Source of the DNA: Bermanella sp044597725
Lineage (GTDB): Bacteria > Pseudomonadota > Gammaproteobacteria > Pseudomonadales > Oceanobacteraceae
Direction: 5' to 3'
Assembly: GCF_044597725.1 (NCBI RefSeq)
Contig: NZ_CP139003.1
Coordinates: 682,001-746,000 of the forward strand
DNA length: 64,000 bases
Below, piece by piece: positions 1 through 9,288 of the stretch. Within the stretch, counting starts at the first letter, position 1; every line of letters starts with the position of its first letter. Both the position numbers and the translations under genes were made by a program. Under the pieces are notes generated by a model. That model ran no database searches and was not told the DNA's origin. It worked only from the letters and a program-made list of their open reading frames with translations.

Positions 1-1043
1 CAAATCTCTGGTGCAACCGAAACTTCAATGCTTTGTTGTTCTTGGAGAATATAAGGCGGCAATATGTCAGCTTCCACTCGTAAACCATGGTCACGATCGT
101 ATTTATGCAGGCCTTGGCGAAGCGCTTTCTGTGCGGCTTGCTGCAATGTACTTTGTAAGCTTGTGGTAACACGGTAGCCTTTTGTGTAAAGATCATCAGG
201 GAAGCGTTGAGCCATTTCGCTACGCACCATTTCGGCTACATAGGGTGCGTTCACCTCAGACGCAAGGCCGTGGTATTTAGCGCTAATTGGTTCGGAGGCC
301 GATGCCGTAAATGCCTCTTGGCTAATAAAACCTTCGGTAAACATGCGTGCTAATACATAGTTACGACGTTGCATGGCCCGTTCAGGATTATTAATTGGAT
401 TGGCTGCGCTGGGGGCTTGAGGTAAGCCTGCAATCATGGCTAGTTGGGCCAAGCTAAGCTCGGCTATGCCTTTCCCATAATAAACTCGTGCTGCTGCTTC
501 TACTCCATAAGCGCGTTTGCCTAGATAGATTTTATTGACGTATAGCTCAAGAATTTCTTTTTTACTGATTTCTTGTTCGATATGCATGGCAAGTAAGATT
601 TCAGTAAATTTTCGAGTGAATGTTTTTTCGCTGCTGAGGTAGTAGTTTTTCGCTACCTGCATGGTGATGGTACTGCCCCCTGATCGTTTCTCACCAGTCG
701 TGATGAGCTCGAATGCGGCGCGCAGTAAACCTTTAATGTCGATGCCTGGGTGGGTGTAAAAGTTTTCATCTTCGGCGGCGATTAATGCGTTGTAAAATTG
801 CATTGGGACAGAATCGTACGCCACAGGGGTGCGTCGCTTCTCACCGAACTCGGCAATTAGCTTTTGGTCAGCGGTATAAATTCGTAGTGGTGTTTGTAGT
901 TGTACATCCTTTAAACTCTCCACTGACGGCAGGCTTGATGCCAAATAAAGGTACACACTGGCGGTACCTAAAATGAGACTAAATAAGCCAGCAAGTGGGG
1001 CTAAAATTAAAAAACGCAAAACAGGTCGATTTTTTTTCATCAT
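1..1043 (-). CDS. mrcA: Penicillin-binding protein 1A, N-terminal part (cut by window edge)
   Basis: Bifunctional class A PBP that polymerises and cross-links peptidoglycan at the outer face of the inner membrane. The visible ~347 residues start with MKKNRPVLRF, then one membrane anchor (about residues 8-32), then a family 51 transglycosylase domain: the catalytic Glu lies in ALIAAEDENFYTHPG, followed by RSGGSTITMQVAKN and KKEILELYVNKIYLG. The segment after about residue 250 begins the linker/OB-like region. The transpeptidase domain lies beyond base 1. Two adjacent ATG codons (1043 and 1040) are possible starts and neither has a strong Shine-Dalgarno. Divergence from pilM is the usual gammaproteobacterial arrangement for ponA, which supports PBP1A rather than PBP1B. 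Confidence 0.93.
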   Translation of the reverse strand, partial: MMKKNRPVLRFLILAPLAGLFSLILGTASVYLYLASSLPSVESLKDVQLQTPLRIYTADQKLIAEFGEKRRTPVAYDSVPMQFYNALIAAEDENFYTHPGIDIKGLLRAAFELITTGEKRSGGSTITMQVAKNYYLSSEKTFTRKFTEILLAMHIEQEISKKEILELYVNKIYLGKRAYGVEAAARVYYGKGIAELSLAQLAMIAGLPQAPSAANPINNPERAMQRRNYVLARMFTEGFISQEAFTASASEPISAKYHGLASEVNAPYVAEMVRSEMAQRFPDDLYTKGYRVTTSLQSTLQQAAQKALRQGLHKYDRDHGLRVEADILPPYILQEQQSIEVSVAPEI

Positions 1044-1104
1044 ATATTGCTTAAAATAAAAACATTACCCAGTATGAATGGGGCGCGGGCATTATAAATG
1101 GTTT

Positions 1105-1134
1105 TTGTCCTTTTCATAGGATTGTGCTTATAAT
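1105..1134 (+). promoter_or_regulatory. Candidate sigma70 promoter for the pilM operon
   Basis: A perfect -10 TATAAT (1129-1134) lies 18 bp after a -35-like TTGTCC (1105-1110). It sits about 65 bp before the GTG start of pilM in the ponA/pilM divergent gap. Found by eye only. Confidence 0.55.
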
Positions 1135-1198
1135 GACCCATTAAACGTGCATTTTGGCACTTTTCTATCCAGATTGCTGGGTAAATTAAGGATTTTCA

Positions 1199-2263
1199 GT
1201 GCTAGCCAACTTATTTAAGAAGAAAAATAAAGCTGTTCTCGGGGTAGATATCAGTTCTACCAGTATTAAAGTCATTGAACTTGCCGACAATAATGGTCGC
1301 ATGCAAGTCGAAGCTTATGCCTCCGAGCCTTTGCCCGAAAACGCTGTTGTCGAGCAAGGTATTAACGACGAAGAGATTGTCGGTGCTACTATAAAGAAGG
1401 CACTCACGCGTTCCCGTAGTAGTTGCAAACGAGGTGCGGTTGCCGTGGCTGGTTCTGCGGTTATTACAAAGGTCATCCAAATGGCCGCCGATATGTCCGA
1501 TGCTGAGCGGGAAGAGCAAATCTCGGTCGAGGCTGATCAATATATCCCTTATCCACTTGAAGAAGTTGCCATGGACTTTGAAGTTCAAGGACCTGTAGAA
1601 GGTAATGAACAGCAAGTCGATGTGCTCCTCGCGGCATGTCGAAAAGAAACCGTAGAGTTACGGGAAGACTCCATTCAAATTGGTGGCTTAGAACCTACTG
1701 TCGTCGATGTGGAGGCGTACTGCATTGAACGAGCCTTTCAATTATTAGAAGCACAATTAGAAGGCGAAAATGTTGAAACGGTGGCCATTATCGATATTGG
1801 CGCCACCATGACCACTCTTAATGTGCTCAATCATGGAAATATTATTTATACTCGCGAGCAAATGTTTGGTGGCCAGCAGCTTACCGAAGATATTCAGCGT
1901 CGTTATGGTATTAGTGCAGAAGAAGCGATGCGAGCCAAGCTTGAGGGCGGTTTACCGGATGACTATGACGCAGAGATTCTAGCGCCATTTAAAGAGTCCG
2001 TGGTTCAGCAAGTCAGTCGTTCATTGCAGTTTTTCTATAGCTCTAGCCAATTTAATGATGTTGACTATGTGGTCTTAGCTGGCGGCACCAGTTCCTTGGA
2101 TGGCTTAGCTCAGTTGGTACAGGAAAAAATTGGTACACCAGCGGTTATTGCTAATCCATTCGCCAATATGACCATCGGTCCCAAAGTAAATGCGCAGTTA
2201 TTATCCAACGATGCCCCAGGGTTATTGGTTGCATGTGGCTTAGCCCTGAGGAGTTTTGATTAA
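1199..2263 (+). CDS. pilM: Type IV pilus inner-membrane platform protein PilM
   Basis: Cytoplasmic actin-like protein that binds the N-terminal tail of PilN and links the pilus alignment complex to the assembly motor. The fold is an FtsA/actin-like ATPase: phosphate-1 region VLGVDISSTSIKVIEL near residues 15-30, AIIDIGATMTTLNVL near 195-210, and the adenosine motif VVLAGGTSSLDGLA near 285-298. At 354 residues it has the usual family length. It starts with GTG, with AAGGA (1188-1192) six bases upstream. Its stop overlaps the pilN start by one base, so translation is probably coupled. First gene of pilMNOPQ. Confidence 0.96.
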   Translation: MLANLFKKKNKAVLGVDISSTSIKVIELADNNGRMQVEAYASEPLPENAVVEQGINDEEIVGATIKKALTRSRSSCKRGAVAVAGSAVITKVIQMAADMSDAEREEQISVEADQYIPYPLEEVAMDFEVQGPVEGNEQQVDVLLAACRKETVELREDSIQIGGLEPTVVDVEAYCIERAFQLLEAQLEGENVETVAIIDIGATMTTLNVLNHGNIIYTREQMFGGQQLTEDIQRRYGISAEEAMRAKLEGGLPDDYDAEILAPFKESVVQQVSRSLQFFYSSSQFNDVDYVVLAGGTSSLDGLAQLVQEKIGTPAVIANPFANMTIGPKVNAQLLSNDAPGLLVACGLALRSFD

Positions 2264-2814
2264 TGGCTAAGATTAACCTTAGACCTTGGCGTGAAGAGCT
2301 CCGAGAAGAAAAACAAAAAGATTACCTTGGCATATTGTTTCTAGTGGTGTTGGCAGCAGGTGTTATATGGTGGTTTGCCAATGGTGCTCTTCATGGTGCG
2401 ATTGAAGAGCAAGAATCACGTAATCGCTATTTAACGACTCAAAGTGATGCTTTGGATAAAAAGATTGTAGAAATTCGTGAATTGCGAGAAAAGCGTGAAG
2501 AATTGTTGGATCGAATGCGCTTAATTCAAGAACTACAAGGTAACCGTCCGGTTATTGTGCGCGTTTTTGATGAGATGGCGCGGGTCATGCCAGAAGAAGT
2601 CTTCTTCATAAAAGTCGATACCGAGGATAAACGCTTTACAATTAAAGGTAAGGCCTCAAGCAATGACCAGATATCTCAGCTAATGCGCAACTTTGATGCT
2701 TCCCCCTGGTTTGTTAATCCTAACTTGCTTTCAGTGAAAGCGGGTAATGATGGCTTAAATGAGTTTGATATGCTGGTGGATCAATCCCGTCCCGCTAAGG
2801 ATGAGGTGAAATAA
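2263..2814 (+). CDS. pilN: Type IV pilus alignment protein PilN
   Basis: Bitopic inner-membrane protein that binds PilM through its short cytoplasmic tail and pairs with PilO in the periplasm. The tail begins MAKINLRPWREELREEK, carrying the conserved INLRPWR motif that docks into PilM. One membrane segment follows (about residues 22-40), then a coiled coil (45-90) and a small ferredoxin-like periplasmic domain. It overlaps pilM and pilO by one base each (TAATG junctions). Length (183 aa) is normal. Confidence 0.95.
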   Translation: MAKINLRPWREELREEKQKDYLGILFLVVLAAGVIWWFANGALHGAIEEQESRNRYLTTQSDALDKKIVEIRELREKREELLDRMRLIQELQGNRPVIVRVFDEMARVMPEEVFFIKVDTEDKRFTIKGKASSNDQISQLMRNFDASPWFVNPNLLSVKAGNDGLNEFDMLVDQSRPAKDEVK

Positions 2815-3464
2815 TGGATCTTAAACAACTCGCAGATAAAATTAATAACCTTGATCCAAATGATCTTAATGAGCTCGATTTTAACAATATGGGTTCATGG
2901 CCTTTACCGGGTCGTATCATCTTTGCTGTGATCGTATTCTCAGCGGTTTTGGCTGGTGCCTATTTTCTTAATTTAAAAGACTTGTCAATTCGCTTGGACG
3001 GAGTAGTAAGCCAAGAAGAATCACTTAAGCAGGAGTTTAAAACCAAAGCTTTTCGTGTAAACAATCTGGACGAATACAAGCAGCAATTAAAAGAGATAGA
3101 AACCTCGTTTGGTACATTGTTGCGCCAACTGCCAAGAGATACCGAAGTTCCTGGCCTGCTTGATGATATTACTCAAGCGGCAATTGGCGCTGGTCTAGAT
3201 ATGCGGTTAATCGAGTTGGATGATGAAGTTGAGACCGAGTTTTATACTGAGCTACCTATCGATATTCATGTTGTTGGCGAGTATCACGATTTCGGTGCTT
3301 TTGTGAGTGCAGTGGCGGCTCTAGGTCGAATTGTGACATTGCATGATTTTGAAGTTATGAGCGCCAATCGAGAAGACAGTAATAAGCTGGACTTAAAAAT
3401 TGTAGCGAAAACCTATCGCTATAATAGTGAAAGCAAAGGCAAAAAAAAGCGGGCTAAGAAATGA
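2814..3464 (+). CDS. pilO: Type IV pilus alignment protein PilO
   Basis: Inner-membrane partner of PilN; the heterodimer connects PilM to PilP and PilQ. The layout is a cytoplasmic N-terminus of about 35 residues (acidic/Asn-rich, NNLDPNDLNELDF), one membrane helix (about 37-54), a coiled coil containing LDGVVSQEESLKQEF, and a periplasmic ferredoxin-like domain (about 110-205). The C-terminus is a lysine-rich tail. The 216-residue length fits the family. pilP begins four bases before its stop (ATGA). Confidence 0.94.
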   Translation: MDLKQLADKINNLDPNDLNELDFNNMGSWPLPGRIIFAVIVFSAVLAGAYFLNLKDLSIRLDGVVSQEESLKQEFKTKAFRVNNLDEYKQQLKEIETSFGTLLRQLPRDTEVPGLLDDITQAAIGAGLDMRLIELDDEVETEFYTELPIDIHVVGEYHDFGAFVSAVAALGRIVTLHDFEVMSANREDSNKLDLKIVAKTYRYNSESKGKKKRAKK

Positions 3465-4000
3465 AAAAGTTAATACTCTCTAGCTTCGTCTTTCTAACCG
3501 CATGTACGGGCGGATCAGAGGTTGAAGACCTACAAGAATTTGTAGCGGAAACTCTTAATACTCAGCGAGGTCGCATTCAGCCTTTACCTGAGTTTCAGCC
3601 GTATTCTGCATTTGTCTACAGTGCATCAGCGTTACGCTCGCCTTTTGAATCACCAGTGGCATTTGAAGAGCTGGCTTCAAGTCAGGCCAATACAGTGGAC
3701 GCCCCCGACCCTAATCGTCGCAAGCAGGCGCTTGAGAGGTTTGCTCTTGGGGAGCTGAGTTTGGTGGGCACCATGAGTAAACTTGATGGCTCTGAAAATT
3801 TAAAAGCATTAGTTAAAACCATGAGTGGCAGTGTTCATACGGTCGAGGTTGGCCAGTATATGGGCAAGAATCATGGTCGCATTATCAATATATCCGAATC
3901 AAAAATTGATCTAATTGAAGTAGTACCAAATGGTAGTGGCGGGTGGATTTCTCGTCCCCATAGTATGGGATTGCAAGGGTCTGCTGGGAGTGAAAATTAA
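3461..4000 (+). CDS. pilP: Type IV pilus lipoprotein PilP
   Basis: Inner-membrane-anchored lipoprotein that bridges PilN/PilO and the N0 domain of the secretin PilQ. The signal peptide ends in the lipobox LTAC with Cys15 as the lipidated residue. A disordered linker containing LPEFQPYSAFVYSASALRSPF follows, then the C-terminal beta-sandwich (about 95-165) with GTMSKLDGSENLKALVKT and VEVGQYMGKNHGRI. It overlaps pilO by four bases and pilQ by one. Confidence 0.94.
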   Translation: MKKLILSSFVFLTACTGGSEVEDLQEFVAETLNTQRGRIQPLPEFQPYSAFVYSASALRSPFESPVAFEELASSQANTVDAPDPNRRKQALERFALGELSLVGTMSKLDGSENLKALVKTMSGSVHTVEVGQYMGKNHGRIINISESKIDLIEVVPNGSGGWISRPHSMGLQGSAGSEN

Positions 4001-6093
4001 TGAACATTAAAACAATATTATACGGACTGACCTGCGTTGTGCTACTGGTCTCAGCAACTGCTCATTCTGCAGTTTTAGAGGATATTGCTTTTGCAACACT
4101 GCCAGGTGATAAGACCGAAGTGAAGCTTAGCTTTGATGGGGAACCACCTAAAATTTCCGGTTATACCATTCAAGAGCCTGCTCGAATAGCCCTAGATTTA
4201 CCGGGTACCGAGAGTGCTTTGACAAGTAAATACCATAAGATTGGTATGGGCAATACACGCACCGCGGTAGTGGTCGGTGCTCAAGGTCGTACCCGTGTTA
4301 TTCTGAATCTAACCGAACTGACTGGTTATAGTACTCGAGTAGAAGGAAATGACCTGTTTATTATGGTGGGTATGCAAGAGCAGCAAGTAGCTGGTAACCA
4401 AGACAATATTCTAGCAGTCGATGGCCCTGACTATGCTGCGCAAAAACAAAGTCAGCGTGGTGATAAGAGCCGCATTGTTGATGTTGACTTCCGTCGTGGT
4501 GAGTTAGGTGATGGGCAAGTTATGATTACTCTGAGTAATCCAAACGTGCCTGTGGATATTTCTCAAGAGAGTGGCCGTATTCGCGTGGAGTTTGATGGTG
4601 TGTCCATGGCAGATGAGTTTCGACGTCGCCTTGATGTAATTGATTTTGCTACTCCTGTGCGTTTTATTGATGCCACTGTTGAAGAAAGTGATCCAGTATT
4701 TTTTATCGAACCAACGGATGATTTATATGATTATCTAGCGTATCAAACCGATAATGTCCTAACGGTTAATGTTAAACCACTGACCAAAGATGAGCAGGAT
4801 CGCATTCAAGAAGAGCGTTTCCCGTATACTGGAGAAAAGCTATCACTTAATTTCCAAGATATTGAGGTGCGCACAGTACTTCAGATTATTGCAGATTTTA
4901 CAGGTTTTAACCTAGTGGCCAGTGATACCGTTCAAGGTAATATTACCTTGCGCTTGAAAAATGTTCCGTGGGATCAGGCTCTTGATATCGTACTTAAGTC
5001 ACAAGGTTTAGCTAAACAGCAAATGGGTAATGTGCTGATGGTTGGCCCTGCTGATCAAATTGCCAATCGCCAGAAAATTGAAATGGAAGCAAATCAACAA
5101 GTTGAAGAGTTTGCCCCTTTAAGTACCGAGTTCATCCAAGTGCGCTATGCCAAAGCCACCGACATTCTTGCGCTTATTTCTGCTGAGGGTAGTTTGTTAA
5201 GTGAGCGAGGCAATGCCAGTGTGGATTCTCGTACTAACACTATCATAATCAAAGATACCCAAGCGTCTATTGAAGGTGTACGTCGTGCCATTGGGGTTTT
5301 GGACATCCCCATTCGTCAAGTTTTGATTGAAGCTCGTATTGTTGTCGCCAGCACTAATGTTGGTGAAAACTTGGGTATTCGTTGGGGCGGCGGTTATGGC
5401 GTTCTAGATGGCAATAATAACGTTACATTAGGTGGTAATCTTAATACTGTATCCCGTTTTAACGATGGCCTTACTGCGGGTTCGCCGGTGCAGAACATTA
5501 GTGCCGCGGACTCCATGATTAACCTACCTATCGCTGCGACTAATGCCTCTACCTTTGCATTTGGTCTGAGTAATGATGAGTATGTGTTAGATTTAGAGCT
5601 TTCCGCTCTGGAGTCGGATGGTAAAGCGGAAATCATTTCTCAGCCCCGTGTTATTACCGCCGATGGGCAAACCGCCCGTATCCAAGCGGGTACCGAAATA
5701 CCCTATGAGCAAGCTTCAGCAAGTGGTGCGACCTCGGTTGTATTTAAAGAAGCGGTATTAAAATTAGAAGCTACACCGCAGATTACACCGGATGATCGCA
5801 TTCTTATGGATTTGATTATTAATAAAGACTCGGTAGGTGAAATCTTTAATCAGATTCCATCGATTGATACCAATGAACTTGAGACTCAAGTCTTGGTGAA
5901 TAATGGTGAAACCATTGTATTAGGGGGTATTTTTGAATCAGAAGATGTCACTCAAGTGGATAAAACGCCCTTCTTTGGTGATTTACCGGTGATTGGTCGA
6001 TTGTTCCGTCGTACTACTCGTTCAGAAGATAAAAGCGAGTTGCTTATCTTTATCACACCACGTTTGGTGAAAGATGTCATGAGCAGCCGTTAA
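4000..6093 (+). CDS. pilQ: Type IV pilus secretin PilQ
   Basis: Outer-membrane secretin through which the pilus passes. A signal peptide (about 1-23, ending ATAHSA) is followed by two AMIN domains that bind peptidoglycan (about 30-120 and 150-255). Next come an STN/N0 domain (about 285-350, LNFQDIEVRTVLQIIADF), a secretin N1 domain (about 370-435, FIQVRYAKATDILALI) and the secretin barrel (about 440-690). The barrel begins VLIEARIVVAS and ends in the conserved PFFGDLPVIGRLFR and LLIFITPRLV segments. At 697 residues it is full length. Confidence 0.97.
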   Translation: MNIKTILYGLTCVVLLVSATAHSAVLEDIAFATLPGDKTEVKLSFDGEPPKISGYTIQEPARIALDLPGTESALTSKYHKIGMGNTRTAVVVGAQGRTRVILNLTELTGYSTRVEGNDLFIMVGMQEQQVAGNQDNILAVDGPDYAAQKQSQRGDKSRIVDVDFRRGELGDGQVMITLSNPNVPVDISQESGRIRVEFDGVSMADEFRRRLDVIDFATPVRFIDATVEESDPVFFIEPTDDLYDYLAYQTDNVLTVNVKPLTKDEQDRIQEERFPYTGEKLSLNFQDIEVRTVLQIIADFTGFNLVASDTVQGNITLRLKNVPWDQALDIVLKSQGLAKQQMGNVLMVGPADQIANRQKIEMEANQQVEEFAPLSTEFIQVRYAKATDILALISAEGSLLSERGNASVDSRTNTIIIKDTQASIEGVRRAIGVLDIPIRQVLIEARIVVASTNVGENLGIRWGGGYGVLDGNNNVTLGGNLNTVSRFNDGLTAGSPVQNISAADSMINLPIAATNASTFAFGLSNDEYVLDLELSALESDGKAEIISQPRVITADGQTARIQAGTEIPYEQASASGATSVVFKEAVLKLEATPQITPDDRILMDLIINKDSVGEIFNQIPSIDTNELETQVLVNNGETIVLGGIFESEDVTQVDKTPFFGDLPVIGRLFRRTTRSEDKSELLIFITPRLVKDVMSSR

Positions 6094-6101
6094 TATTTCA
6101 C

Positions 6102-6629
6102 ATGTTAAAGCAAAACGTATATTTAGTCGGGCCTATGGGGGCAGGGAAAAGCACAATAGGTCGACTCCTATCTCAGGAATTGAAGCTCTATTTCAAAGAC
6201 AGTGATAGGGAGATAGAAGATCGTTGTGGTTGTGATATTCCATGGATTTTCGATGTGGAAGGTGAGGCTGGGTTTCGTGATCGTGAAGCCCAAGCCATTG
6301 ACGAAATCACCCAAGAAAGTGGCGTGTTGTTAGCAACCGGTGGCGGCGCTGTGATACGTCCTGAAAATCGCCAGCACCTCGCAGCAAGAGGTACCGTGGT
6401 TTATTTAAGAACATCAGTAGAGCAACAGCTCGCGCGTACTTCCAAAGATAAAAATCGGCCTCTTCTTCAGAAGCCTAACCCAAGAAAAATACTCGAAACC
6501 TTAATGCAGCAACGGGATCCTCTATATCGCGAGATTGCTGACATTATTATTCATACCGATGATAACAATCCTAAACTTGTAGTTCAGGAAATTGTTAAAC
6601 AGCTTCAAGCCCTTAATGTTGTAGGTTAA
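6102..6629 (+). CDS. aroK: Shikimate kinase I
   Basis: Phosphorylates shikimate with ATP to shikimate 3-phosphate, the fifth step of chorismate synthesis. The Walker A motif GPMGAGKST is at residues 10-18. The shikimate-binding DSDREIE segment is near 33-39 and ATGGGAVIRPENR near 77-90; the LID region with R..KDKNRPLL follows. Length (175 aa) is typical. It lies eight bases after pilQ and two bases before aroB, so it is almost certainly in the same transcript. Confidence 0.97.
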   Translation: MLKQNVYLVGPMGAGKSTIGRLLSQELKLYFKDSDREIEDRCGCDIPWIFDVEGEAGFRDREAQAIDEITQESGVLLATGGGAVIRPENRQHLAARGTVVYLRTSVEQQLARTSKDKNRPLLQKPNPRKILETLMQQRDPLYREIADIIIHTDDNNPKLVVQEIVKQLQALNVVG

Positions 6630-6631
6630 TC

Positions 6632-7711
6632 ATGAAGACACTGGATGTAGACTTAGCAGAACGTAGTTATCCTATTTTTATTGGTTGCGGTTTACTGGAA
6701 AATACACAGCTACTATTGCCTTACGTAAAGGGTCACCAGGTGATGATTGTGACCAATACCACGATTGAACCACTTTATTTAGAGAAAGCTAAATCGTTAT
6801 TCCCCGGTAAACAAGTAGATAGCGTGGTATTGCCGGATGGAGAGGCTTATAAGGATTTAGACCATCTTAACTTGATCTACGATGCTTTATTGCAGAAAAG
6901 ACATAACCGAACCACTACATTAGTTGCACTAGGTGGTGGAGTTATTGGAGATATGACGGGTTTTGCCGCGGCGAGCTATCAGCGTGGGATCGATTTTATT
7001 CAAATTCCGACTACCTTGTTGTCCCAAGTGGATTCCTCGGTAGGTGGAAAAACTGGCGTAAATCATAAGCTGGGCAAGAATATGATTGGCGCATTTCACC
7101 AACCAAATTGCGTGCTAATCGATATTGATAGTTTGCTAACACTGCCGGACAACGAGTTGTCGGCGGGGTTGGCGGAAGTTATTAAATATGGGCTTATCTG
7201 CGATAGACCTTTTTTTGAATGGCTAGAAGAAAATATGGCTAATCTAATGGCCAAGGATAAAGATGCTCTTTCATATGCTATTGAGGCGTCTTGTGCTAAC
7301 AAGGCTAAGGTTGTGGCACTGGATGAGCGTGAAGGCGGTATTCGAGCAATTTTGAATCTTGGTCATACCTATGGTCATGCCATTGAGAATCACCAAGGGT
7401 ATGGTCGTTGGTTACATGGTGAGGCGGTTGCCGCGGGCACAATGATGGCGTTAGATTTGTCACATCGTCTTGGCTGGTTAGCTCAATCTGATGTAAGCCG
7501 AGCCGAGCAATTATTTAAACAGGCAAATTTGCCTACGCAATGCCCAAGTGACATGAAAATAGATGATTTTAAGGCGTTGATGGCGGTAGACAAAAAAGTG
7601 GTTGATGGTAAGCTGAGGTTAGTGCTGTTAAAGGCGCTGGGTGAGGCGGTGGTTAGCTCAGACTTTGAGTTGGCTATGTTTGAAGACGGTTTAGCCGCGT
7701 TTACCCAGTAA
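6632..7711 (+). CDS. aroB: 3-dehydroquinate synthase
   Basis: NAD- and metal-dependent enzyme that converts DAHP to 3-dehydroquinate, the second step of the shikimate pathway. Visible motifs are VALGGGVIGDMTGFAA (NAD site), IPTTLLSQVDSSVGGKT, the metal ligand region ELSAGLAEVIKYG, and the His pair region NLGHTYGHAIE and WLHGEAVAAG. The 359-residue length matches the family. aroK-aroB directly after pilQ is the standard order in gammaproteobacteria. Confidence 0.98.
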   Translation: MKTLDVDLAERSYPIFIGCGLLENTQLLLPYVKGHQVMIVTNTTIEPLYLEKAKSLFPGKQVDSVVLPDGEAYKDLDHLNLIYDALLQKRHNRTTTLVALGGGVIGDMTGFAAASYQRGIDFIQIPTTLLSQVDSSVGGKTGVNHKLGKNMIGAFHQPNCVLIDIDSLLTLPDNELSAGLAEVIKYGLICDRPFFEWLEENMANLMAKDKDALSYAIEASCANKAKVVALDEREGGIRAILNLGHTYGHAIENHQGYGRWLHGEAVAAGTMMALDLSHRLGWLAQSDVSRAEQLFKQANLPTQCPSDMKIDDFKALMAVDKKVVDGKLRLVLLKALGEAVVSSDFELAMFEDGLAAFTQ

Positions 7712-7743
7712 AACACCAATAATAACAAAAATAGGGGGTCTGG

Positions 7744-9099
7744 ATGGCAACTGCTGCTGATCCATCTCCGCAATTTATCAATATTGACGAGCACTCTAGC
7801 AAACTAGAGATGCTTGCCCATGTACATGAATTCAGCAAGCTCGCCGTGTTGTTTGTGGGTCGTGCGGGTGTTGGTAAAAGTACTCTTCTTAGACAGCTAG
7901 AACAGCAGCTGAGTATTCATCATCAAGTGCTGGCATTAAGTGCTCTGGAATATAACCAACTTGATGACATTATTTATGCATTAGCGCAGCATTTAGGCTG
8001 CATGGCCGATCTGGCTGAAATAGAACAAGCCATGCATCATATGCATCAACAGGAAGAGCGTTTACATTTTATTGTTGATGATGCCCAGCTATTGGATGAG
8101 TCCAGTTTAACGTTTTTACTGAGTAAATCACAAAGTGCCCAGGGTTGGCAGTTGTTGTTATGTGGTGAGCCCACATTGCAACAACAATGTGAGCACGCAG
8201 AGAAGACCATTCAGCAAGAATCCATATTGCATACTATTACCCTAGATCCATTGAGCGAAGACGGCTGTACGCAATTCTTACAGGGTATATATAAACGTGT
8301 AGGTATCGACACCTTACCTCTTAGCAGTAAAGCTATTCATCATTACTGGCGTCTCAGTGAGGGGCTTCCCGCCAAGTTACTAGATATAGTAGATACTCAA
8401 GCATCCGAGCAAACCCCATTGTCAAAATTGCCATTTGGACACATAGCGGCGGCTATTTTAGTGGGTGCGGCACTTTTAATTTCTATTGCTTACAAACCAG
8501 CAGAAGAACCACCGCTGGATGATGATGCTATAGCTCGCTTAATTGCGGGAGAAGCCGTTGTGACGGAGGCAACCGATAAAAATCCTGTTGTTGAGAACGA
8601 AATAAGCAGCGAAATAGCCGAATCAGAAGTGCAGCCTGAGGTGCAATCAGAGGATGTTGCCCAAGTCGGGAACTCCGCAGTGAAAAGTGAGTCCGAGGTG
8701 GTTAGTGATGAGGTTAAGACTCAGTCAAGTGGGCAATCTAATAGCACAGAAAATGTAAGCTCTGAGCTGCCATCAGAAGCCGAGAAAAAGACGCGTCCAA
8801 GTCATCCGTTATTGGCTGCAGTCCCCACAGATTATGGCTTGCAGCTGGTTGGGGTGCGTAGCGAGGTGAGTGCTCAGCAGGTTGTGGAAAAGTTTTCGGC
8901 GAAGTTGGGCAAAGATAAACTCAGCATATATGAGACTCGTTACAAAGGCGCGCCTTGGTATGTTGTTGTATATGCACCTATTGCCAATAAAAGCTTGGCA
9001 AATGACCAAGCTAAGCAATTATCAAGTATGTTAAGCACACAGCCATGGGTAAGGCCAATGGCTAAGATACAGGAAGATATTCGAAAAAATACCAACTAA
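7744..9099 (+). CDS. DamX-like protein: AAA ATPase domain plus membrane helix plus SPOR domain
   Basis: Probable cell-division or envelope protein that binds denuded septal peptidoglycan through its C-terminal SPOR domain. The N-terminal ~220 residues form an ExeA/MshM-like AAA domain with Walker A GRAGVGKST (39-47) and a Walker B-like FIVDDAQLLDESS (about 103-116). One membrane helix follows (about 231-250, IAAAILVGAALLISIAY), then a disordered Glu/Ser-rich linker (about 255-360). The SPOR repeat lies at about 365-440 (YGLQLVGVRSEVSAQQVV, APWYVVVYAPIAN). The position after aroB is that of E. coli damX, whose N-terminus lacks an intact ATPase. The Shine-Dalgarno AGGGGG lies before ATG 7744. 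Confidence 0.85.
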   Translation: MATAADPSPQFINIDEHSSKLEMLAHVHEFSKLAVLFVGRAGVGKSTLLRQLEQQLSIHHQVLALSALEYNQLDDIIYALAQHLGCMADLAEIEQAMHHMHQQEERLHFIVDDAQLLDESSLTFLLSKSQSAQGWQLLLCGEPTLQQQCEHAEKTIQQESILHTITLDPLSEDGCTQFLQGIYKRVGIDTLPLSSKAIHHYWRLSEGLPAKLLDIVDTQASEQTPLSKLPFGHIAAAILVGAALLISIAYKPAEEPPLDDDAIARLIAGEAVVTEATDKNPVVENEISSEIAESEVQPEVQSEDVAQVGNSAVKSESEVVSDEVKTQSSGQSNSTENVSSELPSEAEKKTRPSHPLLAAVPTDYGLQLVGVRSEVSAQQVVEKFSAKLGKDKLSIYETRYKGAPWYVVVYAPIANKSLANDQAKQLSSMLSTQPWVRPMAKIQEDIRKNTN

Positions 9100-9168
9100 G
9101 AAGAATTTAATCCTTTCACGTGTCCAGCGGTTTTTTTCCGTCGGATCCCCCCTGTTCGGGTATTTTAT

Positions 9169-9197
9169 TTGAGTAGACCTGCTCAGATGTGTAGAAT
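9169..9197 (+). promoter_or_regulatory. Candidate sigma70 promoter for gltBD
   Basis: TTGAGT (9169-9174) and TAGAAT (9192-9197) are separated by 17 bp, each matching four or five of six consensus bases. They lie about 90 bp before the chosen gltB start. Found by eye only. Confidence 0.55.
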
Positions 9198-9288
9198 GAC
9201 CGTCCTTTTGTCTGTTCAAAACAACTGAATTGGCGTCCCAATGCTTGATAAAGCATTGATTTTTAAAGACTTATTGATGAGAGCGTCT

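Noticed and set aside
785..976. Plus-strand open frame in the ponA region
   Set aside because: It lies antisense to a clear PBP1A coding frame and its translation has no protein-like features.
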